Shown here: piece by piece, positions 24,983 through 33,278 of the stretch
Position numbering within the stretch: position 1 is the stretch's first letter
Layout of the letters: each line of letters opens with the position of its first letter
Assembly: GCA_045592865.1 (NCBI GenBank)
Contig: JAZNVP010000046.1
Span: 1 to 42,824, forward strand
Direction of reading: 5' to 3'
Source: RGIG9114 sp045592865
GTDB lineage: Bacteria > Bacillota > Clostridia > Oscillospirales > JAGBHD01
DNA length: 42,824 nt
Translations under genes and position numbers: made by a program
The notes under the pieces: generated by a model
The model's input: the letters and a program-made list of their open reading frames with translations, nothing else
Databases searched by the model: none
What the model was told of the DNA's origin: nothing

Positions 24983-26644
24983 ATGTTTAGAGCAAAGGTA
25001 ATTTCTTCGCTTCAGAACGTTCTGCCGAAGGCGGATTTTGAAAGCTTTAAAGAAGTGAAAAATTTAAAAGGCTTAAAGGGCGAAAGGGTGTCCTTCCAGA
25101 TACTCTCTAAATATTCCTTGGAGGAGGGAAGCTTCAGAAAAAAGGACGGATTTTTCACGCTCCGTTCCCCCTTCGGTAAAAACGTTAAAACAAGCGTAGA
25201 AGGTTTTGTTCCGGTGGGGCTTCCTTGTTACAGTGAACACAGCAGGGGCGCATATCTCTCAAAAGAGCCCGGGCTTTTCCCCGACGTTCTCTATCCCATA
25301 GCGGCAAAGGAGAGAATGTATTTTAAAGCCTCGACGCCCACTGTTTTAATGGTAACGGTGGATATTCCCGAGGATTTTGAGGCAGGGGAATATTCGGTTA
25401 ACTTCTGTTTTCATATAGGTGAAGAAAAGCATTCGGTCAAGGTTTTGGTTGAGGTCTGCGACGCGGTAATCAAGAAAAACGACCTTATGTTTACTCAGTG
25501 GTTCCACTGCGACTCTATTGCAGATTACCACGGGGTTAAAATGATGAGCAAAAGACACTGGGTGCTCATTGATGAATACATAAAGACTGCCGCTCGGACA
25601 GGCATAAATATGATTCTCACACCCATTCTGACTCCGCCGCTTGATACCGAGATCGGAACCGAGAGACCGACGATGCAGCTCGTTGGAATAAAGAAGACGG
25701 GGGACAGATATGAGTTTGATTTCAACCTTCTCGAAAAATGGGTTGGTATCTGCAAAAAGCACGGTATTGAATACTTTGAAATGTCGCACCTTTTTACCCA
25801 ATGGGGAGTTAAGTGCTGCCCGAAGGTAGTGGTTGAGATAGAGGGCAAAAAGGTTAAAGAGTTCGGATGGCATACCGCATCGATGAGTGATGGATATAAA
25901 AACTTCTTAAGTCAGTTTTTACCGGCATTAACCGCGAAGCTAAAGGGTCTCGGTATTGCCGATAAGACCTATTTCCATATTTCCGATGAGCCGGGAATGG
26001 ACCCTGAAAAGCCCGACCTTGAAAACTATAAGGCGGCGAAAACCTTTATAAAGAAGTATCTTAACGGTTTTAAGCTTATAGATGCTATTTCAAATATTGA
26101 GTTCTATAAAACGGGGCTTATTTCGGTTCCCGTTGTTTCAACCAACCATATAGAACCGTTTATGAAGGAAGACATTAAGGAGCGTTGGTGCTATTATTGC
26201 TGCGGTCAGGGAGACGACGTTTCAAACCGCTTTATAGCGATGCCTTCGTTCAGAAACCGTATAATCGGAATACAGATGTTCCAAAGAGATATCAGCGGTT
26301 TTCTCCAGTGGGGATATAATTTCTACTACACTGAGAAGGCACTTTACAAAATCGATCCTTACGGCGTGACCGACGGTGAACAGGCTTGGCCTGCGGGAGA
26401 TCCCTTCTCGGTTTATCCTTATGGGGATAGGGCGATCGAGTCGCTCAGGACGGTGGTTTTCTATGAGGCGCTTCAGGACAGAATGCTTCTCAAGATGCTA
26501 TCCGAGAAGATAGGGCTTGAAAACGCGAAAAAGTGGGTCGAGGAAGAAGCGGGAATGGATATAACCTTCAAAGAATATCCGGAGACGAGCGAATTCTTAG
26601 AAACAATGCATGATAAAATTATCGAAAAATTAACAGAAAAATAA
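24983..26644 (+). CDS. DUF4091 domain protein, glycoside hydrolase-like
   Basis: The 553-residue protein has an N-terminal beta-rich region (about 1-160), a TIM-barrel-like core beginning near DLMFTQWFHCDSIADYHGV, and a C-terminal DUF4091-like part with SGFLQWGYNFYYT and WPAGDPFSVYPYGDRAIESL. Proteins of this family are thought to act on glycans, but few have been characterised, so no substrate is assigned. HISDEPGMD and other acidic loops could hold catalytic acids. No signal peptide is seen, hence probably cytoplasmic. ATG 24983 follows AAAGGGTG and has its own promoter. It sits next to the mannosidase and probably shares its pathway. Confidence 0.75.
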   Translation: MFRAKVISSLQNVLPKADFESFKEVKNLKGLKGERVSFQILSKYSLEEGSFRKKDGFFTLRSPFGKNVKTSVEGFVPVGLPCYSEHSRGAYLSKEPGLFPDVLYPIAAKERMYFKASTPTVLMVTVDIPEDFEAGEYSVNFCFHIGEEKHSVKVLVEVCDAVIKKNDLMFTQWFHCDSIADYHGVKMMSKRHWVLIDEYIKTAARTGINMILTPILTPPLDTEIGTERPTMQLVGIKKTGDRYEFDFNLLEKWVGICKKHGIEYFEMSHLFTQWGVKCCPKVVVEIEGKKVKEFGWHTASMSDGYKNFLSQFLPALTAKLKGLGIADKTYFHISDEPGMDPEKPDLENYKAAKTFIKKYLNGFKLIDAISNIEFYKTGLISVPVVSTNHIEPFMKEDIKERWCYYCCGQGDDVSNRFIAMPSFRNRIIGIQMFQRDISGFLQWGYNFYYTEKALYKIDPYGVTDGEQAWPAGDPFSVYPYGDRAIESLRTVVFYEALQDRMLLKMLSEKIGLENAKKWVEEEAGMDITFKEYPETSEFLETMHDKIIEKLTEK

Positions 26645-26645
26645 G

Positions 26646-26677
26646 AAAAAGTCGGAACTTTTTGTTCCGACTTTTTT
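26646..26677. terminator. Bidirectional terminator between DUF4091 and flippase genes
   Basis: AAAAAGTCGGAAC (26646-26658) pairs with GTTCCGACTTTTT (26664-26676). The stop codon of the minus-strand flippase overlaps its right edge. Confidence 0.85.
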
Positions 26678-28187
26678 ATCTTTTTATAAACCTTATGGCT
26701 CGGGAGAGGACGTTTTTCATTTTCTTGGGGCTCATACACCAGAAGATAAGTGCGGTGCCGACCAGAACGTAGAGCGCGACTCCGACCGCTTCGAGAGCCC
26801 AGGTGAAATAGTTCTGAGGGGTTAGTTTGAACCACAAGAGAAACGGTGCCATCAGAAGAACGGAAGAAAGGGTGCAGACCGTCATACTGATTGCAGAGAC
26901 CCTCTTTTTAAGGTGGGTTATATTCTTAGGAATGAAGAAGCAGAAATCAATGCAACGGTAAAGGTTTGAGAGAATTGACGCGATGATTATTCCGTTAAGT
27001 CCCCAAAGGTAAGCGAAGACGAAACCGAACACCACCATTATGGCGCCCTGAATTATTGTTTGAACTCGGGTCTCGCGGTAGAGCCCTGCCGAGTTTATAA
27101 GCATCGCCTGAGGGGTTTTGATGTTATATAAAATTCCGCTGAGCACAAACAGGAAGCCAAAGAGCGGAACGTTATAGTTCGCGTCCGAGACGCCGCTTGT
27201 GTAAAGCGCGATAAAGGGCATTAGCATAATTCCCGTTATGGAATAGATAACCGTTACGAGAAAATGATAGGCGTATTCAAAATCGGAGAAGGACTTCTTT
27301 AAGGTTTCGTCCTCTTGTTTTGCGATAACCTCGCCGAACGCCGAGGCAAGTCCGCTCTGGAATATGCTGAGCACTCCGTTTATGCCGTTTATCACCATAT
27401 AAAACACGGTGTAAACACTGACCTGCTCCAAGGAACAGCATGCGGTTGCGATAACGACGGGGGAGCCGACCTGAATAAGACCGAGGATCTGAAGGATAAG
27501 AGCATCCCAACGTTTTGAAAGTGCACTTTTATCGGGGGTGGCGCGGTAGTTTATATCTTTATAATTTTTCTTTACGTAAAGAGCTAAAATTCCCGAACGG
27601 ACGAACACGCTCGAAAGGGCAACGAAGCGGACGAGCACGATGTTTGCGCCGAAAGAGGAAAGAACCGCGATAACGGCGGTATTGATAACGATTGCCGCGA
27701 TGGTTGCAAGAGACAGGACATATGTCTTTTGATCGGCAGAGAGAAGAACTCGGTAGCGCGACATTGTTGAAAACTCGAGAGCGCCGCTTGCACCTATAAC
27801 GACGACTAAAAGTCCGACGAAGAGCGGAGAGAGGCTTTCGCATTTTACGAAGAAGGGGTAAACAACTGCAAGAGCAAAACTCAGCGCCATAAACATAGCG
27901 CCCGCCAGATTATAAAATCTCCTTGCCGCCGACACAACGCCTGAGATGCGCTCGTTATCTGAGTCGGCAAGAGGCTTATAAAGGGCATATGTTGCCGCAG
28001 AAGCAAGACCCGCTTCCACCAGATTGAAATAGCTTATAAACTGGGTGATAGAGGTGACAAGTCCGTTTATCTCGGAGCCGTAAGCCGTGAGCATTATACG
28101 GGGGACTATGAATCCTGCTATCATAACAACTATCTGATGCAAAGCAGTTGATATTGAATTTTTAAAAAATTTTTCTGTTCTGCCCAT
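26676..28187 (-). CDS. Polysaccharide biosynthesis / Wzx-like flippase
   Basis: The 503-residue integral membrane protein has about twelve to fourteen hydrophobic segments and the family opening FFKNSISTALHQIVVMIAGF and PRIMLTAYGSEINGLVTSI. It resembles the Wzx/MATE-like polysaccharide transporters that flip undecaprenyl-linked sugars across the membrane. No glycosyltransferase genes lie alongside, so the cargo is unknown. The ATG at 28187 is preceded by a GAGGTGG ribosome binding site; a 25-residue longer version is less likely. A consensus promoter on the minus strand sits just upstream. Confidence 0.82.
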   Translation of the reverse strand: MGRTEKFFKNSISTALHQIVVMIAGFIVPRIMLTAYGSEINGLVTSITQFISYFNLVEAGLASAATYALYKPLADSDNERISGVVSAARRFYNLAGAMFMALSFALAVVYPFFVKCESLSPLFVGLLVVVIGASGALEFSTMSRYRVLLSADQKTYVLSLATIAAIVINTAVIAVLSSFGANIVLVRFVALSSVFVRSGILALYVKKNYKDINYRATPDKSALSKRWDALILQILGLIQVGSPVVIATACCSLEQVSVYTVFYMVINGINGVLSIFQSGLASAFGEVIAKQEDETLKKSFSDFEYAYHFLVTVIYSITGIMLMPFIALYTSGVSDANYNVPLFGFLFVLSGILYNIKTPQAMLINSAGLYRETRVQTIIQGAIMVVFGFVFAYLWGLNGIIIASILSNLYRCIDFCFFIPKNITHLKKRVSAISMTVCTLSSVLLMAPFLLWFKLTPQNYFTWALEAVGVALYVLVGTALIFWCMSPKKMKNVLSRAIRFIKR

Positions 28188-28233
28188 TTTACCACCTCGC
28201 AGGAGGGTGAAAACCTTATTTTTAACACCTGAC

Positions 28234-28262
28234 AGTATAGCACAAAAGAACATAACTGTCAA
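28234..28262 (-). promoter_or_regulatory. Promoter of the flippase gene
   Basis: On the minus strand TTGACA (28257-28262) and TATACT (28234-28239) are separated by 17 bases, about 47 bases before the start codon. Confidence 0.85.
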
Positions 28263-28307
28263 TTTATGCGATTTAGTGAAGAAATAATGAAAAATACTAT
28301 AAATTCT

Positions 28308-28336
28308 TTGACTTTTGGATATAAAACCTATATAAT
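28308..28336 (+). promoter_or_regulatory. Promoter of the Gld-like ABC operon
   Basis: TTGACT (28308-28313) and TATAAT (28331-28336) are separated by 17 bases; this promoter diverges from the flippase promoter. Confidence 0.85.
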
Positions 28337-28375
28337 TATATGCGTGTTAATATAAGTAAAAAAGGGTGTGAAAAA

Positions 28376-29317
28376 ATGATAGAGGTAAAATCTTTATCAA
28401 AGCGCTACGGGAGCAAATATGCCGTTGATGACATAAGCTTTACTGTTAACGACGGTGAGATACTTGGCTTTTTGGGACCCAACGGCGCGGGAAAAACAAC
28501 CACAATGAATATTTTAACGGGATATCTTTCTTCCTCTTCGGGTGAGGCAAAGATCAACGGAATAGATATTCTCGAAAATCCGATAGAGGCAAAAAAGCAG
28601 ATAGGATATCTGCCCGAGCAGCCGCCTTTATATCTTGATATGAAGGTCTGCGATTATCTTAACTTTGTTTACGATCTTAAAAAGTGCAAACTTCCCAGAG
28701 AGGCGCATATTGAGGAGATCTGCAAACTCGTTAAGATCGATAACGTTTACGGAAGAGTTATAAAGAACCTTTCGAAAGGTTACAAGCAGAGGGTCGGCGT
28801 TGCTCAGGCGCTTATCGGAAATCCGAAGATCTTAATTCTCGACGAGCCCACCGTTGGACTTGACCCGAAGCAGATAATCGAGATAAGAACTCTTATAAAG
28901 AGCCTTGGCAAGAACCACACAGTTATTCTGTCAAGCCATATTCTGCCCGAGGTTTCGGCGGTTTGCGACCGAATTATCGTTATAAATAAAGGTAAGCTTG
29001 TTGCCGACGGAACGGCGGACAGTCTTTCAAAGACGCTTAGCGCAGACCATCGCTTGACGGTCAGAATTGCGGGTGCGGAAAGAACGATTTACAGCGTTCT
29101 GACCTCTATCCCCGAAATTAAGACGGTCAGATGCTTAGGCCAGAAAGAGCCCGACGCTTATGACTTTACGGTTGAGGCTGACGAGGGCGTTGACATAAGA
29201 TACGAACTCTTTAAGAGACTTTCCGAGAGGAATATGCCGCTTCTCTCTTCGAGAAGTATGGAAATGACCCTTGAGGATATCTTCTTAAAGCTGACAAAGG
29301 AGGAGGCTTCAAAATGA
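28376..29317 (+). CDS. ABC transporter ATP-binding protein, GldA-like
   Basis: The 313-residue protein carries Walker A GPNGAGKTTT (about residues 37-46), the signature LSKGYKQRVG, Walker B ILILDEPTVGLDP and the switch histidine in SSHILPEV. A C-terminal extension of about 90 residues resembles that of GldA-type ATPases. ATG 28376 has GGGTG upstream; the longer frame from 28340 has no ribosome binding site. Its stop overlaps the permease start (ATGA). Together with the next three genes it makes up a four-part system. Confidence 0.9.
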   Translation: MIEVKSLSKRYGSKYAVDDISFTVNDGEILGFLGPNGAGKTTTMNILTGYLSSSSGEAKINGIDILENPIEAKKQIGYLPEQPPLYLDMKVCDYLNFVYDLKKCKLPREAHIEEICKLVKIDNVYGRVIKNLSKGYKQRVGVAQALIGNPKILILDEPTVGLDPKQIIEIRTLIKSLGKNHTVILSSHILPEVSAVCDRIIVINKGKLVADGTADSLSKTLSADHRLTVRIAGAERTIYSVLTSIPEIKTVRCLGQKEPDAYDFTVEADEGVDIRYELFKRLSERNMPLLSSRSMEMTLEDIFLKLTKEEASK

Positions 29318-30018
29318 TTGCAATAATCAAAAGAGAATTAAAGGCTTATTTTACCTCTCCTTTGGGATATATTTTCCTTGGCGGCTTCTATTTAGTATCG
29401 GGAGTTTTCTTCTATTTATGTAATCTCGCCGCTGCTACTGCCGACGTTTCTTCGATGTATTCTTTAATATTCACCGTAACGCTTTTGCTTCTTCCGCTTC
29501 TCACGATGCGTCTTATGTCGGAAGAGAAAAAGCAGAAGACCGACCAGCTTCTTCTCACGGCGCCCATCTCTTTGGGCGGTCAGGTCTTCGGAAAGTTCTT
29601 TGCGGCATTTATAATGTATGTTTTGGGACTTTCGGTGACCCTTTTATATGCTCTAATTCTGACGGCTTACACCTCACCCGGTTGGGCGATGGTGCTCGGC
29701 AATTATCTCGGCCTTCTTCTTGTTGGCGGAGCGATAATCGCGATAGGCGTTTTTGTTTCGGCTCTGACCGAGAGTCAGGTCGTTGCGGCTATCGGAACCT
29801 ACGGTGCGGTTCTGTTGGTGCTTCTTATTGACGCACTTGCTTCGCTTTTCACCTCGGAGGTGGCGAAGAAGGTTATATACAGCGTTTCTTTCTATTCAAG
29901 ATATATGGAATTCACGCAGGGTCTTTTTAACCTTGAGCACGTTGTGTTCTTCATAAGCGTTTATGCAGTGTTTATTTTTCTCACGGTTCGTCTGCTTGAG
30001 AAAAAGCGCTGGAATTAA
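29314..30018 (+). CDS. ABC-2 permease, GldF-like
   Basis: The 234-residue membrane protein has six hydrophobic segments and the ABC-2 permease hallmarks: IIKRELKAYFTSPLGYIFLGG at the start, TMRLMSEEKKQKTDQLLLTAP (conserved MR.EEK region) and a final short helix. It is the membrane half of the GldA/GldF transporter. The start is translationally coupled to the ATPase gene. Confidence 0.88.
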   Translation: MIAIIKRELKAYFTSPLGYIFLGGFYLVSGVFFYLCNLAAATADVSSMYSLIFTVTLLLLPLLTMRLMSEEKKQKTDQLLLTAPISLGGQVFGKFFAAFIMYVLGLSVTLLYALILTAYTSPGWAMVLGNYLGLLLVGGAIIAIGVFVSALTESQVVAAIGTYGAVLLVLLIDALASLFTSEVAKKVIYSVSFYSRYMEFTQGLFNLEHVVFFISVYAVFIFLTVRLLEKKRWN

Positions 30019-30030
30019 GGAGGGACTGAA

Positions 30031-31533
30031 ATGAAAAAATTATTTAAAGGAACCTCCGCTGAAAGACTCAGAAAGCTCAAGATCGGTTCTGCGGCAAGGC
30101 TTATCACAATTCTTGTTGTTGCGGCGATAGTTCTTGTGAACGTTGCGCTTTCTTACGTTTTCAGTATTTATCCCGTTAAGCTTGATATGACCACCGGCGA
30201 CCTTTACAGTATTTCCGAGGAGTCCTTGGAATATATCAGAGGGGTGGATTCCGAGATAAAGTTTATTCTTCTGAGCGATAGAGAGGAGTTTACTTCCTCG
30301 GGAAGATATTATAAGCAGGTCGTTGAAACGATGGAGACCTTTGCGGGTGAGAACGAGAACATCACGACCGAATACGTTAATCTCGTTACGACCCCCGGTT
30401 TTGCGGCGAACTATCCTAATGATGAGCTCAAGGCAGGAATGATAATCGTTGAAAGCGATCTTACCCACAGACACATCGTTTTAGAAGCGGGTGACTATTT
30501 CAACAGAACCCTCAACCAAGAGACCTATACCTATACGATAACAACGAGTAAAGCCGAGGCGGCTTTGGTTTCTGCTATAATCAACACCACGGCGGACGAC
30601 GTTAAGACCTTTGGCGTTCTTTCGGGTCACGGCGAGGACAGGGCTTCGGGTCTTACCGATCTTCTATATAAAAACGGATATGCTTTTGAAGAAAACGTTA
30701 CCTTGTATTCGGGGAAAATTGAGGGCGAATACGACGGACTTATTATAGCGGCACCTTCGAGAGACTATACTGTCGAAGAACTTGATATTATAGAGAAATA
30801 TCTCGAAAACAACGGAGAATATAATAAGAATCTTTTCTATTTTGCTTCGCATGAGCAAACGCGCCTTCCTAATCTTGAGGCATTTTTAGAGGAGTGGGGC
30901 TTTAGCTTTTACGAGGGAACGGTTTACGAGACCGACCCTGACAAACAGCTTAGCATCTATCCTTACATTTCGAAGGTTTCTTATGCAGATATCTCCTTTA
31001 CCGACGGACTTGAAGATTCCTCGGTAGTTCTTACCGCGCCTTATTCTAAGCCGTTTGTCAGAGCGTATGAGACGAGCGGAGCAAGAGAAACGGTTAATTA
31101 CACGGGATTTACCTCGACGGCGGTCGTTATTCCGAATGACGTTAACCCGTCTAACTGGGATAGCAGCTCGGCAGAAGTAAAGGGACCCTTCTCTTCTGCG
31201 GCGGTGAGCAAACTTCTTGACTACACCTACACCGACGAGGGTCAGATCTTAACCACGACCAGCAACGTTTACGTTTTCTCCTCGACCTATTTCTATGACG
31301 AGTCGATAATTGAGTCGCCCGTTTACGCAAACGGACAGTATATTCTTAATCTATTTAACGACAGATTTAACAAGGAGACCGAGATAAGCGTTATTCCTAA
31401 ATACGTTGCGGCACTGACAATGAATATGTCGCAGGGAACGGCACTCGTAATCGGAATAATCTTTGCGGTTGTTCTTCCTCTTGCTTTGGCGGTTGTTGGA
31501 GTTGTTGTTTGGCTCCGCAGGAGGCACTCATAA
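30031..31533 (+). CDS. GldG family ABC-associated membrane protein
   Basis: The 500-residue protein has an N-terminal transmembrane helix (about 20-48) followed by VKLDMTTGDLYSISEESLEY, the family's opening of the large extracytoplasmic domain, and ends with a transmembrane helix and a basic tail (VVWLRRRHS). In Bacteroidota GldG works with GldA and GldF in gliding. Here it is one part of an uncharacterised transporter, and a role in motility is not implied. The middle region FGVLSGHGEDRA is a conserved family piece. The start follows AAGGAGGG. Confidence 0.85.
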   Translation: MKKLFKGTSAERLRKLKIGSAARLITILVVAAIVLVNVALSYVFSIYPVKLDMTTGDLYSISEESLEYIRGVDSEIKFILLSDREEFTSSGRYYKQVVETMETFAGENENITTEYVNLVTTPGFAANYPNDELKAGMIIVESDLTHRHIVLEAGDYFNRTLNQETYTYTITTSKAEAALVSAIINTTADDVKTFGVLSGHGEDRASGLTDLLYKNGYAFEENVTLYSGKIEGEYDGLIIAAPSRDYTVEELDIIEKYLENNGEYNKNLFYFASHEQTRLPNLEAFLEEWGFSFYEGTVYETDPDKQLSIYPYISKVSYADISFTDGLEDSSVVLTAPYSKPFVRAYETSGARETVNYTGFTSTAVVIPNDVNPSNWDSSSAEVKGPFSSAAVSKLLDYTYTDEGQILTTTSNVYVFSSTYFYDESIIESPVYANGQYILNLFNDRFNKETEISVIPKYVAALTMNMSQGTALVIGIIFAVVLPLALAVVGVVVWLRRRHS

Positions 31534-32954
31534 TGAAAAGGCAGATAAAAACACTTATTATTGCCGCCGCCGTGCTGCTTTTACTTGTCGGAGCGGTTTT
31601 GGTGCTTCAGCTTGTTTCGGGCGGAGAAGGGGACGCTGGCAGCTCCTCTGAAAAAGAGGCGTTCAGCGTAATTGCGGAAAAGACGGCGAACCTTCAGAAG
31701 ATCGTAATAAAGAATTCTTTCGGAGAATATACCATTGAAAGAAACGAAGATGGAGAGCTTTCGGTTCCGGGGTTTGAAAAATATCCCTTGAGCACAAGTA
31801 ACATTACCTTGGTTTCTAACGGAATTGCGATGTTCAGCAGTTACGACAAGATAGAGTCTCCCGAGAATCTTTCAAACTACGGGCTTTCCTCGCCCGAGGC
31901 TACTGCGGTGGCGTATTTTAAAAACGGCAAGGAATACACCGTTAAGGTTGGAAAAAAGGCAGAGTATTCCGAGAACCTCGGTTATTATGCGCTCGTTGAG
32001 GGCGACCCGAACGTTTACGTTTTAAACCCATCGGCGTCGGAACTTTTAATGTGCGACAAGATGCAGTATATAAGTCTTGTTCTCAGTAACACCACCGAGG
32101 AAGAGGTCTTGCCGCTTGTTGAAAAGGCGGAGTTTACGGGGAATAGCGTAACGCCGTTCAATCTTGAAAAGGCGAAGATCACGACCGACGGAATAACCTA
32201 TACCGACACATTAAAGCTTTCGGACCCTTACGATATCTTTGTTGACAGCGAAAAGGCGGAAAAGGTATTCACCGCTATTCTGAATATGCACGCTTCGGGG
32301 GTTGAAAAGTTAAGCCCGACAAGAGAGGAGCTTAATGGCTATGGGCTTCTTTCCCCTGCGGCTTATCTTAACGTTACCTATAAAGAGACCGAAAATCTCA
32401 GAATTAAGCTCGGAAACAAATCAGAGGACGGCTTCTATTATATTATGAACGAAGAACACGACGTTGTGTTTAAAATAAGCGCAGAAAACATCTCGACCTG
32501 GGTGAATTTAAAGCCCTCGTTGGTTATGATGACGCTTCCTGTTTACACCCCCGTTTACGTCCTTAATGAAATGCATATAACCTACGAAGGAACAACGCAC
32601 GTCTATGAGATAGACGCGGATCCTTCTGTTAAGACTCAGTTAGAGGTTAATCTTAAGGGGAAAGGCGAGGTCGACACCGATAACTTTAAGAAGTTTTATG
32701 CTAAAACGATGCTTTATGCTGTTACCGATACCGTGAGCGAGGCGCCTTCGTCACAAATGGAGTTTGCGCTAACCTACGTTTACGATGACGGAAGACGGGA
32801 TACGGTTGAGTTTTACGATATGGGCTCGAGAAGATATCAGGTTGTTAAAAACGGCAAAGGAAGATTTGTTACCACCCACACCGAAGTTAAGGATCTTGAG
32901 AAGACCTTTTCAAAGCTTCTTTCGGGTGAACCGATCGCGGAAGTGAATGGATAA
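31533..32954 (+). CDS. DUF4340 domain protein
   Basis: The 473-residue protein has an N-terminal membrane anchor (about residues 5-28) and a repetitive beta-rich extracytoplasmic domain with two similar DUF4340 units (IVIKNSFGEYTIERNEDGE and YGLSSPEATAVAYFKNGKEY in the first; SPTREELNGYGLLSPAAYLN in the second). DUF4340 genes very often follow gldG-type genes, so it is probably part of the same membrane complex. The ATG overlaps the gldG stop (TAATG). Function is not known. Confidence 0.85.
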   Translation: MKRQIKTLIIAAAVLLLLVGAVLVLQLVSGGEGDAGSSSEKEAFSVIAEKTANLQKIVIKNSFGEYTIERNEDGELSVPGFEKYPLSTSNITLVSNGIAMFSSYDKIESPENLSNYGLSSPEATAVAYFKNGKEYTVKVGKKAEYSENLGYYALVEGDPNVYVLNPSASELLMCDKMQYISLVLSNTTEEEVLPLVEKAEFTGNSVTPFNLEKAKITTDGITYTDTLKLSDPYDIFVDSEKAEKVFTAILNMHASGVEKLSPTREELNGYGLLSPAAYLNVTYKETENLRIKLGNKSEDGFYYIMNEEHDVVFKISAENISTWVNLKPSLVMMTLPVYTPVYVLNEMHITYEGTTHVYEIDADPSVKTQLEVNLKGKGEVDTDNFKKFYAKTMLYAVTDTVSEAPSSQMEFALTYVYDDGRRDTVEFYDMGSRRYQVVKNGKGRFVTTHTEVKDLEKTFSKLLSGEPIAEVNG

Positions 32955-33222
32955 TATAAAACTCATATTATTGGTTCTCTTTTCTGCTTATAATCTTTTT
33001 GTCTTTTCGGTTTTCGGAATAGATAAAGCTCTTTCCAAAACAAAAAAACGGAGAATAAGAGAAAAGACACTTATTCTCACGTCGCTTTTCGGCGGACTTG
33101 GCGCTTTCTCTGCGATGCTTATTTTTCGCCACAAAACAAGAAAACCGAAGTTTTATCTTGTGGTGCCGATATTTTTTATCTTGTCGGTTATGGCACTTAC
33201 GTTTTTACTAAAAATAAAATAG
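32947..33222 (+). CDS. DUF1294 small membrane protein
   Basis: The 91-residue protein has three hydrophobic segments and the DUF1294 pattern: GIDKALSKTKKRRIREKTLI, FGGLGAFSAMLIFRHKTRKP (with the FRHKT motif). The start lies inside the end of the DUF4340 gene, so it is co-translated. The biochemical role is unknown. It closes the Gld-like operon. Confidence 0.85.
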   Translation: MDNIKLILLVLFSAYNLFVFSVFGIDKALSKTKKRRIREKTLILTSLFGGLGAFSAMLIFRHKTRKPKFYLVVPIFFILSVMALTFLLKIK

Positions 33223-33256
33223 AAAAAGTCGCGTGGAAATTCCACGCGACTTTTTT
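33223..33256. terminator. Bidirectional terminator of the Gld operon and glnA
   Basis: AAAAAGTCGCGTGG (33223-33236) pairs with CCACGCGACTTTTT (33242-33255). It follows the DUF1294 stop directly and faces the glnA stop from the other side. Confidence 0.9.
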
Positions 33257-33278
33257 ATTTATTAAGGGTTACAAAATT

